Assembly: GCA_020431135.1 (NCBI GenBank)
Contig: JAGQIT010000974.1
Span: 1-5,491, forward strand
Source of the DNA: Myxococcales bacterium
GTDB taxonomy: Bacteria; Myxococcota_A; Polyangia; Nannocystales; Nannocystaceae
DNA length: 5,491 nucleotides
Direction of reading: 5' to 3'
In this document: in pieces, positions 1 to 5,491 of the stretch
Numbering within the stretch: the first letter of the stretch is position 1
Layout: every line of letters begins with the position of its first letter
Notes under the pieces: generated by a model
What the model was told of the DNA's origin: nothing
The model's database searches: none
What the model saw: only the letters and a program-made list of their open reading frames with translations
Program-made: the position numbers and the translations under genes

Positions 1-48
1 GCCGACGGCGACCTCGACCTCGAGGCGACCGATCCGGTGGCTCGTCAC
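1..48 (-). CDS. Start of the next operon gene, possibly the eCIS tape-measure protein (3' end outside window)
   Basis: Sixteen codons are visible, reading MTSHRIGRLEVEVAVG, starting at a GTG that overlaps the TGA of the previous gene as GTGA. A run of four GAG codons in the upstream gene supplies a strong Shine-Dalgarno sequence about eight bases before the GTG, which supports this start. The opening H-R-I-x-R-L-E-V-E-V resembles how contractile injection system tape-measure proteins (Afp14-like) begin. In Afp/PVC clusters the tape-measure gene follows the baseplate and fibre genes, which fits. Sixteen residues are too few for a firm identification. The existence of the gene is better supported than its function. 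Confidence 0.6.
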   Translation of the reverse strand, partial: MTSHRIGRLEVEVAVG

Positions 49-2522
49 GGCGCTGGCTCCTCCTCCTCGACGACCTCGCGGAGCTCGACCTCGACGCACG
101 CGTGGAGCCACGCCTCAGGTCGGCTCAGGGCGTCGTCGCCGGCGACGCTGCGCTTGCGGGCGAGGATCCGGTAGCGGGCGGCCTGCGGGGGCGCGGAGAG
201 GACGATCGCGTCGCCGATCCCCTCGACCGCGACGCGCTCGCCGTCGGCGGTGATCGCTGCGCCGCTGCGCTCGTCGCAGAGGGTGTAGAGGACGCCGCGC
301 TGGCTGTAGGAGAGGCGGATGGGGGCCGCTTCGCCCGGCGCGACCGCGACGCGGTGTGGCAGCGGGATGTCGCGGAGCGGGGCGGCGAGGCCGAGGCCGA
401 GGAGCTCGATCACACGATCGCGGGCGTCGCGGAGCGTGAAGTGCAGGGCGTCCTCGACCTCGCCGTCGCCGAGTTGGAGGTGGGCCTCGCGGTAGCGGCG
501 GTAGGCGCCGCGGAGCGCCCTCCAGGCCGCGTCAAACTCGCTCCAGTGCGCCCCCTGCTCGTCATCGGCGAGCCAGTGCAGCGACGGGCGCAGGTGGGCC
601 GGGGTCTCCGCGAGGATCGTCCGCGCGACCATCTGCTCGAAGGGATCGTCGGCGGCGCGGTTCGGATCGGCCTCGACGACGAAGGAGAGGCGCAGCGACC
701 ACGGGTCGCCGCCGTCCGCGTGCGTGAGGAGCGGCACCTCTCCGTCGACATCGTCGCTGATCTGACGGAGGTCCTCACGGACAGGTCGAAGGAGAACGTG
801 CTCGACGAGGTGAATGCGGGGTCGCTCGCGCAGGCCGAGGCGCAGACGGACGCGCTCGACGAGGCCGGCGGCGGCGTCCGTGTCGGCGAAGATGTCGTGG
901 CCGCTGCCGCGGGCGCGGCTCACCCGCGGGTAGCTCCGGAGGAAGCGCTGGCGATCCTCGATCAGCGCTTCGGTGTCGGCGTCGACAGTTGCGCCGTCGC
1001 CGTTGCCGATCTGGGTGTGATCGCCGATCTCCTCGGCGTAGCGGGCGAGGAGGTGGCACAGGAAGCGGTTCTGACGCTCGCGCGGATCGCCGCCGAGGAC
1101 GGTGCGCTCGACGGCGTCGTCGAGCCACGCCGCTTGGGCCTTGGGGGCCCCGCGGACGAGGCCCTCGAGGTCGAGCTGCGGGTCACCGGTCGGTTGGGCG
1201 AAGTAGGTCTGCGGCGGGCGCTCCTCCGGCGAGAGGAGCGTCCGGGCGCGGGCGAGCTGGGCGAAGGCGTTGGCCAGGGGCTGGTCGAAGAGCAGGAGGT
1301 AGGCGGCGAGCTGCCGCGCCTGCGCTCGGCGCTCGGCGGGCGCGCTCGACGGGAGGCCGAAGGGCCCGACGCCGTAGGCGGCCGGGAATTGATGGAGGAG
1401 CGAGCGGTGGGCCGCGAGGCGGCGGTCACGACCCATCGGCCGCTCGTCCGCGCCTTGCCCGGCGCGGGCGGGGGGCCGCGCCGCGACGCGGCGGGTGTCG
1501 AGTCGGGCTTGGGCCGCGGCCGCGTCGACGCAGAGAGGGAGACCGGCGCGCAGGAGGGTCAGCCGTGAGCCGGTGGCGAGGGTGGGCGCGTGCCCAGGGG
1601 GGATCTCGAGGAACCAGCGCTCACGCGGGCCCGTCGCGCTCGCGGCGAGGCTCAGCGAGCGGACCGCGCGCACCGCGGGGACGTTCATCAAGGCGTGGAG
1701 GAGATCGGAGCTCCGGACCGTGCGCCGCAGCGGCGGCGCCTCGCCGACGATGAAGCCGTGGTCGAGCGCGGGCCCCTCGTAGCGCGCGTCGACGGCGAGC
1801 GCCTCGGCGGCGGCCGAGCCCTTGCCCGCGAAGCGCAGCGGCGGCGCGAGCTCGGCGTCGAGCGCCTCGCGGATCTCGGCGAGCACCGCCGCGGGATCGT
1901 CGACCGGCCCCACCTCGATCTTCGCGTCGACCCAGACCTCGTGCGGCGTCAGCAGGGCGACGACGTAGTCGTGGCACAGGCCCCGCTGCCCGTGCAGGCG
2001 AGCGGCGACGCGCGCGAGCACGACCTCGGCGGGCCAGCGATCGTCGGTCTGGACGAGCACGCGGAGCACACCCGCGATCGCGAGCGGCCGGGCGTTCGGA
2101 TCGTGGACCGCGGCCTCTAGAAAGATCTCGCCGCCGTTCGGGAGCGCGACGAGGGGCGCCTCCTCGGGGGCCTCGGCCTCGATCCAGGCGTTCTTCACCC
2201 CCTCGACGTCGACGACGAGCTTGCGCAGGTCGAGGAGGGTGACGGGGTCGCAGCTCAGGATCGCCGCCGGGCCGGGGAGGGCGACGTCGACGTCGCCGCC
2301 GGCGAGGAGATCAGCGATCGGGTGGGCGATCCGATAGCCGAGGTCGGTGATCGCGTAGCAGAGCTGCTCGAGGATCGTGACGCCCGGGTCGTGGGCGTTG
2401 TAGTCGGTCCATTGCCCGCCGGCGAGGCGCTCGAGGTGACGGATCCCCGCCGCGCGCAGGCGGTCGTAGTCCATCGCCACATGCTCGAAGGGTCCGGTCG
2501 GCAGCGTCTGCGCGTCGGTCAT
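45..2522 (-). CDS. Second baseplate J-like (wedge) protein of a contractile injection system, 825 aa
   Basis: This is probably a structural baseplate wedge subunit. Near the N terminus, residues 38-64 contain WTDYNAHDPGVTILEQLCY followed by AITDLGYR. This signature is typical of J/gp6-like baseplate proteins in eCIS and related tails. Residues 184-234 and 248-292 look like the J core (VWVDAKIEV, EALDAELAPPLRF, then GPALDHGFIVGE, SSDLLHALMNVPAVRAV). Residues 335-372 are a charged Ala/Arg-rich linker. Residues 376-424 hold LLHQFPAAYGVGPFGLP and QARQLAAYLLLFDQPLANAF, and 569-580 hold HLVEHVLLRP. I associate both blocks with this family. Residues 605-680 are mixed and end in a helical W-rich segment. 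About 725-815 look like a beta-sandwich cap (IRLSYSQRGVLYTL). The C terminus is acidic (VVEEEEPAP). The ATG has a GGAG five bases upstream and lies 18 bases after the fibre stop; TGA overlaps the next gene. No frameshift is seen. Which Afp subunit it matches is uncertain. Confidence 0.83.
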   Translation of the reverse strand: MTDAQTLPTGPFEHVAMDYDRLRAAGIRHLERLAGGQWTDYNAHDPGVTILEQLCYAITDLGYRIAHPIADLLAGGDVDVALPGPAAILSCDPVTLLDLRKLVVDVEGVKNAWIEAEAPEEAPLVALPNGGEIFLEAAVHDPNARPLAIAGVLRVLVQTDDRWPAEVVLARVAARLHGQRGLCHDYVVALLTPHEVWVDAKIEVGPVDDPAAVLAEIREALDAELAPPLRFAGKGSAAAEALAVDARYEGPALDHGFIVGEAPPLRRTVRSSDLLHALMNVPAVRAVRSLSLAASATGPRERWFLEIPPGHAPTLATGSRLTLLRAGLPLCVDAAAAQARLDTRRVAARPPARAGQGADERPMGRDRRLAAHRSLLHQFPAAYGVGPFGLPSSAPAERRAQARQLAAYLLLFDQPLANAFAQLARARTLLSPEERPPQTYFAQPTGDPQLDLEGLVRGAPKAQAAWLDDAVERTVLGGDPRERQNRFLCHLLARYAEEIGDHTQIGNGDGATVDADTEALIEDRQRFLRSYPRVSRARGSGHDIFADTDAAAGLVERVRLRLGLRERPRIHLVEHVLLRPVREDLRQISDDVDGEVPLLTHADGGDPWSLRLSFVVEADPNRAADDPFEQMVARTILAETPAHLRPSLHWLADDEQGAHWSEFDAAWRALRGAYRRYREAHLQLGDGEVEDALHFTLRDARDRVIELLGLGLAAPLRDIPLPHRVAVAPGEAAPIRLSYSQRGVLYTLCDERSGAAITADGERVAVEGIGDAIVLSAPPQAARYRILARKRSVAGDDALSRPEAWLHACVEVELREVVEEEEPAP
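57..68 (-). promoter_or_regulatory. Ribosome binding site for the gene beginning at 48, formed by four GAG codons
   Basis: On the minus strand this is GAGGAGGAGGAG, which contains several overlapping AGGAG cores and ends eight bases before the GTG at 48-46. The same bases encode Glu820-Glu823 (about) of the 825-residue baseplate protein, so the acidic tail and the next gene's ribosome site share sequence. Together with the GTGA stop/start overlap, this suggests translational coupling. Confidence 0.7.
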
Positions 2523-2527
2523 GGGGG

Positions 2528-2533
2528 CTCCGC
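2528..2533 (-). promoter_or_regulatory. Ribosome binding site of the 825-residue baseplate gene
   Basis: On the minus strand this is GCGGAG, giving a GGAG core five bases before the ATG at 2522-2520. It lies inside the 18-base gap after the fibre stop codon. It supports the chosen start; there is no room for a separate promoter in the gap. Confidence 0.6.
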
Positions 2534-2540
2534 GGGGGGA

Positions 2541-4754
2541 TCAGGCGCGGCCGAAGTCGCCGACGTCGTTGTAGTAGAAGTAGGGGCTCTTGCCGTCGCA
2601 GTTGCGGAAGAGCTGGATGCGGTCGCGACCCGGCGAGAAGCGGGCGATGGTCTTGTCCCCGCAGCGGAGCGTGAGCGCGTCGCCCGTGGCGATCAACGAC
2701 CAGCTCCCGAGGCGGAGCACGCCGCCGTTGACGGTCGCCAGCTCGTTCCACGGGACCTCGGTCGCGTCGTCCAGCGCGCGGGCGATCTTGCGGAAGAAGA
2801 GCCTGTCGTTCTCGGCGTAGCTCGAGGCGAGCTGGAGCTGATGGTGGTTGCCCGCGTTGGCGTGGCGGAGCGCAAGGAGGTGGACCCACGCGTGCGCCGT
2901 GTCGGGGACTCGACCCGCGGGGTTGTCGGCCTGGTAGAAGCCGCTGGTGACGGGGGCGCCGAGGTCGGCGATGTGCGTGGCGTAGCCGAGGGTCGCCGCG
3001 CCCTTGAACTCGACGGGTCCGTTGACCTTGAGCGCGCCGTTGACCTGGGCGTCGCCGACGGCGAGCGGGCCGTGGATCGTCGTCGCGCCGCCGACAGTCA
3101 GCGGGCCGTGGATCGTCGTCGCGCCGCCGATGGTCAGCGGGCTGTGGATCTCGAGCCGCGCCCAGTCGCCCGCGAAGTTGAGGATCAGCGCCTCCTTGCC
3201 GTCGACGAGGGCGCGACCGGGGCTGCCGCGGCGCCCGCTGTGGCCGAACATCAGATCATGGGCTCGGAGCTGCGCCGCGCCCTGCTCCTGGACGTCGAGC
3301 TTGCTCAGCTTACCGCCGAGCGCCAGGTCGCGATGGATGACGACGTCGCCCGCTCCGGTCGCCATCAGGGCCCGCGTGCCGTCGCCGTAGACGAGGCTGA
3401 AGCCGTCGTCCTCGCGCAGGCCGACGTCCCACCACTGCTTGTTCGGCGCGCTCAGGCCGTAGCGGATCGACGCCCGCTTCTCGCCGGCGAACCAGCTCAC
3501 GTGCGGGTTGTGGATCATGATCCCGGCCGCTCCGCCGGAGCCGATCGTGACGTGGTGATTGCCGTTGCCCCAGGCGTCGCTGGCGGTGACGACGAGGCGG
3601 TCCCAGCCGCCGCCGCCAGCGACCCGAACGTCGAGGGCGCCGGTAGGGTCGCGCGTGCCGACGCCGACTCCTGTCGATGCGGACAGGTGACCCTTGAGGT
3701 TGAGGTCGCCGCGATCGGTCTGGAACTCGGCGGCCCAGGTGTCCGCGCCCTGATCGCGGATGTAGAGGAGGTCGTCGACAGTGAGGTACACCTGGCCGTC
3801 GACGTTGCGGTAGAGCGCGCCGTCGGCCTCGATGTGGGCGACGGCGCCGAGCACCGAGACGCCGCCGCGCGCCTCCAGCCGCCCGCCGACGCTCAGCTCC
3901 TCGTGCACGGCCGTCGCGCCCTGGACCTCGACGCGCGCCCAGTCGCGGCCGAAGTTGAGGTGCAGCGACTCCTTGCCGTCGACGAGCGCGCGCCCGGGGG
4001 CGCCGCGGCGGGCGGAGTGGCCGAAGAGCAGATCGGCCGCGCGGATCACCGCCGCGTGGCCCTCGCGGACGTCGAGCTTGCTCTGCGCGCCGCTGATCGT
4101 CAGGTCACCGGCGATCGACGCGGGCCCGTCGACGGCGAGCTCGCCCTGGACGTGGAGCGCCGCCGGGCCCTGCCCCGACTGGAGGTGGAGCGTCCGGTTG
4201 TCGGTGGCGATCAGGCGGACGCCGAAGTCAGGGTTGTCGAGGAGTCCCTGGGTGAAGTCGATGTGCGGCGTCCCGCCCGGGTTGCGGGCGACGAGCTCGA
4301 CGCCCGCGTTGGTCGCCAGGATCTTGAGGCGGTGGTAGCCGTCGCCTTCGACGCGGAGGTCACCCCCGCGGACGGTCAGGCGGTCCTCGGGGGCGGTCGT
4401 GCCGACGCCGAGGTTGCCGGTGCCCGCGTCGATGAAGAGGCGCGTGTTGTTCGCCCCGTCGGCGACACCGAACCCCGCGCGGGCGGTCGCCGGATCGTCG
4501 GGGCGCTGCGCCGGGTTCAGGCTGATCTGCCAGTCGGGGTTGGCCGCGGGGTAGGTCGCGTAGAGGCGCAGCGCCCGGCGCTGAACGCCAGGCGCCGCGA
4601 CGACGCTGAGGGGCTCGCCGGGGAGGCGGAAGACCCCGTCCTCCGCTTGGTTGAGCTGGGCGTCGATCAGATCGCGGAAGTTCGCCTCGGTCGGGATCGC
4701 GTTCTTGACGAAGTAGGCCCGGAGCTGCTTGCGGTTCTTGGTGGTGATCGCCAT
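2541..4754 (-). CDS. Fibre-like protein of a contractile injection system, 737 aa, with repeated modules and a knob-like C terminus
   Basis: This is probably the receptor-binding or tail-fibre subunit attached to the baseplate (an analogue of Afp13/Pvc13 in role, not shown to be a homologue). Layout by residue: 1-75 is a likely baseplate-docking head (MAITTKNRKQLRAYF..., FRDLID, LPGEPLSV). Residues 111-130 and 361-378 carry the phage-fibre motif GVGTxxPxxxLxV. Residues 226-277 and 485-536 are two copies of one 52-residue module. Residues 379-478 are a separate globular-looking insert (IMIHNPHVSWF, KQWWDVGLR). Residues 540-590 are short beta repeats. About 590-675 resemble a pyocin-knob domain (TSGFYQADNPAGR, QLQLASSYAENDRLFFRK, PWNELA). 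The tip, 676-737, holds the protein's only two cysteines (C698, C719). I see no signal peptide, membrane helix or S74-type autocleaving chaperone domain. The ATG follows a GAGGAG and lies 15 bases after the previous stop. The fibre role is inferred from motifs and neighbours; the host target is unknown. Confidence 0.8.
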   Translation of the reverse strand: MAITTKNRKQLRAYFVKNAIPTEANFRDLIDAQLNQAEDGVFRLPGEPLSVVAAPGVQRRALRLYATYPAANPDWQISLNPAQRPDDPATARAGFGVADGANNTRLFIDAGTGNLGVGTTAPEDRLTVRGGDLRVEGDGYHRLKILATNAGVELVARNPGGTPHIDFTQGLLDNPDFGVRLIATDNRTLHLQSGQGPAALHVQGELAVDGPASIAGDLTISGAQSKLDVREGHAAVIRAADLLFGHSARRGAPGRALVDGKESLHLNFGRDWARVEVQGATAVHEELSVGGRLEARGGVSVLGAVAHIEADGALYRNVDGQVYLTVDDLLYIRDQGADTWAAEFQTDRGDLNLKGHLSASTGVGVGTRDPTGALDVRVAGGGGWDRLVVTASDAWGNGNHHVTIGSGGAAGIMIHNPHVSWFAGEKRASIRYGLSAPNKQWWDVGLREDDGFSLVYGDGTRALMATGAGDVVIHRDLALGGKLSKLDVQEQGAAQLRAHDLMFGHSGRRGSPGRALVDGKEALILNFAGDWARLEIHSPLTIGGATTIHGPLTVGGATTIHGPLAVGDAQVNGALKVNGPVEFKGAATLGYATHIADLGAPVTSGFYQADNPAGRVPDTAHAWVHLLALRHANAGNHHQLQLASSYAENDRLFFRKIARALDDATEVPWNELATVNGGVLRLGSWSLIATGDALTLRCGDKTIARFSPGRDRIQLFRNCDGKSPYFYYNDVGDFGRA
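2730..2987 (-). other. Knob-like domain within the fibre protein (about residues 590-675)
   Basis: This part of the fibre resembles the pyocin-knob type of tail-fibre domain: a glycine-aromatic opening (TSGFYQADNPAGRVPDTAHAW), a central strand QLQLASSYAENDRLFFRK, and a W-N closing element (PWNELATV). Such domains usually sit near the distal end of receptor-binding fibres. Boundaries are approximate and the assignment is from pattern memory only. Confidence 0.5.
3066..3137 (-). repeat. Two near-identical 36-bp tandem units encoding 12-residue beta repeats (residues 540-563)
   Basis: Two adjacent 36-base units differ at only two bases by hand comparison. They encode LTIGGATTIHGP and LTVGGATTIHGP. 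More degenerate continuations follow (LAVGDAQVNGA, LKVNGPVEFKGA), and a partial unit precedes them. The alternating hydrophobic and glycine pattern fits a triple-stranded beta-helix of a fibre shaft. The near-identity at DNA level points to a recent slippage duplication. Confidence 0.85.
3147..3302 (-). repeat. Second copy of the duplicated 52-residue fibre module (residues 485-536)
   Basis: The module starts KLDVQEQ and ends DWARLEI, and carries LMFGHSGRRG, PGRALVDGKE and LILNF. It is the same length as the copy at residues 226-277. The central stretch GRALVDGKE is identical between the copies and the flanks differ. The DNA has diverged as well, so the duplication is not recent. It is immediately followed by the short 12-residue repeats. 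Confidence 0.85.
3621..3674 (-). repeat. Second phage-fibre GVGT motif (residues 361-378)
   Basis: The segment TGVGVGTRDPTGALDVRV is a second instance of the G-V-G-T-x-x-P-x-x-x-L-x-V pattern. It comes just before the globular-looking insert at residues 379-478. It suggests that the fibre was assembled from two similar halves, each made of a motif, a spacer domain and the 52-residue module. Confidence 0.65.
3924..4079 (-). repeat. First copy of a duplicated 52-residue fibre module (residues 226-277)
   Basis: The module starts KLDVREG and ends DWARVEV. Its core runs through LLFGHSARRG, PGRALVDGKE and LHLNF. It aligns without gaps to residues 485-536 of the same protein, with 37 of 52 positions identical by hand count (about 71%). 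Both copies follow a short beta-repeat leader (S-K-L-D-V). I do not recognise a named domain for it; it may be one repeating unit of a trimeric fibre shaft. Confidence 0.85.
4365..4424 (-). repeat. First phage-fibre GVGT motif (residues 111-130)
   Basis: The segment GTGNLGVGTTAPEDRLTVRG matches the widespread tail-fibre pattern G-x-V/I-G-T-x-x-P-x-x-x-L-x-V-x-G. It recurs in weaker form at residues 361-378 of the same protein. It marks the change from the head domain to the repetitive shaft. Confidence 0.7.
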
Positions 4755-4756
4755 GG

Positions 4757-4762
4757 CTCCTC
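4757..4762 (-). promoter_or_regulatory. Ribosome binding site of the fibre gene, unusually close to the ATG
   Basis: On the minus strand this is GAGGAG, with only two bases between its end and the ATG at 4754-4752. If the first GAGG pairs with 16S rRNA the spacing is four bases, still short. No better-placed in-frame start follows, and the N-terminal sequence MAITTKNRKQL looks like a genuine protein start. Re-initiation after the upstream stop, 15 bases away, may help translation. Confidence 0.5.
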
Positions 4763-4769
4763 GTTGGGT

Positions 4770-5491
4770 TCAGCCGATGATGAAGTCGAGCTCGACCTTC
4801 AAGTAGTCGATGCCCGTGAAGGAGGTCTGCTGGTAGTCGCGCTCGCGGATCACGTCGATGTGGTGCCGGCGCGCCGCGACCAGCACCTGATCGGGGCGCT
4901 CCGCGGCGACGTGATAGTCCTCGTCGGTCGGCGGCAGCACGGTGAAGTCGACGCCGTTCTCGCTGCGCGCGAGGCGGATCTCTGCGACGTAGTCGACGTA
5001 GTCGCGGCGATCGACGAAGTCGAGGATGCTGCTCGCGTAGATCCGGCCGCCGATGGTCAGCTCGGCGCCCTCGTCGTAGGCCCACGGCGAGAGGAAGCGC
5101 GAGAGATCGTCGCCGAGCCGCTCCGACGCCCGCCGCACGTCCTCGCCGGCGTGGAAGCGGACGCCGAGGCGCACAGACACGGCGACGTAGTGCGGGTTGC
5201 GGACGACGATCCGCGCCGACGCGGGGGCGACCTCCTCGAGGTGGGCTTGGACCTCCGCGAGGAGGTCGGCCGAGGCCCGCGGCGCGAAGGCGTCCGCCGG
5301 GAGCTGAGCGCGGAGGTCGGGGATCACCAGGACGTCGACGGCCCCGGGCCCCTTCGCCGCCGCGGCGGGCAGGCACTTCGCCTTGTAGATCGCGGCGAAG
5401 CGCTGGAGCACGAGGCGCTCGTAGTCCCACGGCGTCAGCGCCCGCGACTTGTGGCGCAGACGCTCGCTGACCCGGGTGTAGAAGCGGGCGG
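4770..5491 (-). CDS. Baseplate J/gp47-like protein of a contractile injection system (C-terminal part; 5' end outside window)
   Basis: This is the last 239 codons of a gene that enters from the right edge and ends at a TGA. The reading frame stays open to base 5491, so the GTG near 5411 is an internal valine and not a start. The visible part begins with the stretch FYTRVSERLRHKSRALTPWDY, followed by ERLVLQRF and IYKAKCL. I recognise this block from large baseplate J proteins of Afp/PVC-type systems (Afp11/Afp12 class). It is followed by an alpha/beta J-type region: VVRNPHYVAVSVRLGVRF, a helical segment ending in FLSPW, GGRIYASSILDFVD, and a terminal beta segment (LKVELDFI). In the family, this protein forms baseplate wedges around the spike and triggers sheath contraction. 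The next gene, a fibre, starts 15 bases downstream. Whether it corresponds to Afp11 or Afp12 cannot be decided without the N terminus. The family call is confident; the exact subunit is not. Confidence 0.88.
   Translation of the reverse strand, partial: ARFYTRVSERLRHKSRALTPWDYERLVLQRFAAIYKAKCLPAAAAKGPGAVDVLVIPDLRAQLPADAFAPRASADLLAEVQAHLEEVAPASARIVVRNPHYVAVSVRLGVRFHAGEDVRRASERLGDDLSRFLSPWAYDEGAELTIGGRIYASSILDFVDRRDYVDYVAEIRLARSENGVDFTVLPPTDEDYHVAAERPDQVLVAARRHHIDVIRERDYQQTSFTGIDYLKVELDFIIG

Noticed and set aside
102..1568. Long 488-codon open frame on the plus strand
   Set aside because: It lies antisense to the 825-residue baseplate gene, whose protein has recognisable motifs. The plus-strand translation is a low-complexity Glu/Arg/Ala/Val/Gly mix, as expected from the complement of GC-rich coding DNA.
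989..2120. Overlapping plus-strand frames opposite the middle of the baseplate gene
   Set aside because: Their translations are dominated by Arg, Gly and Ala with no recognisable motif. They are shadows of high third-position GC on the real strand.
2523..2540. Promoter or terminator in the gap between the fibre and the second baseplate gene
   Set aside because: The gap is only 18 bases, contains a ribosome site, and shows no hairpin or promoter-like boxes. The 15-base gap at 4755-4769 is equally uninformative.
3065..3150. Possible CRISPR-like array from 36-base repeats
   Set aside because: The units are directly adjacent with no spacers, in frame, and encode regular shaft repeats of the fibre.
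3832..4338. Plus-strand 168-codon frame opposite the fibre gene
   Set aside because: It is Ser/Pro/Arg-rich and antisense to convincing fibre motifs and repeats, with no ribosome site noticed.
5409..5411. GTG as the start codon of the J-like gene
   Set aside because: The frame is open to the window edge, and the residues encoded upstream (FYTRVSERLRHK, WDYERL) belong to the conserved family block, so the GTG is an internal valine.
4360..5430. Minus-strand 356-codon frame spanning the J-like/fibre junction
   Set aside because: It is in another frame across two genes with good family motifs, and its product is almost all Arg, Pro, Gly and Ala.

Overview
The window is GC-rich (about two thirds G+C by eye, with G/C-dominated third codon positions). 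It lies entirely inside a gene cluster transcribed from the minus strand. It encodes part of the baseplate and fibre section of a phage-tail-like contractile injection system, most likely an extracellular system (eCIS) of the Afp/PVC kind. The composition and the style of these proteins suggest a high-GC Gram-negative such as a myxobacterium. That taxonomic guess is inference; no rRNA or other marker gene is present.

In transcription order (right to left) there are four genes. (1) The C-terminal 239 residues of a baseplate J/gp47-type protein, cut by the right edge. (2) A complete 737-residue fibre-like protein with a conserved-looking N-terminal head, phage-fibre 'GVGT..P...L.V' motifs, a 52-residue module present twice, a run of 12-residue beta repeats, a knob-like domain and a cysteine-paired tip. 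(3) A complete 825-residue second baseplate J-like protein carrying the W-T-D-Y-N-x-H-D-P-G motif near its N terminus and ending in a probable beta-sandwich domain. (4) The first 16 codons of a further gene, cut by the left edge, that may be the tape-measure protein.

The gaps between the genes are 15 and 18 bases, and the last junction is a 4-base GTGA overlap. No promoter or terminator is visible, so one polycistronic transcript is likely. By analogy with Afp/PVC, the two J-like proteins would form wedges around the central spike, the fibre would dock on the baseplate to recognise the target cell, and the next gene would set tube length. The fibre gene lies between the two baseplate genes. 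The fibre gene is also where internal duplication is visible at both the protein and DNA level.
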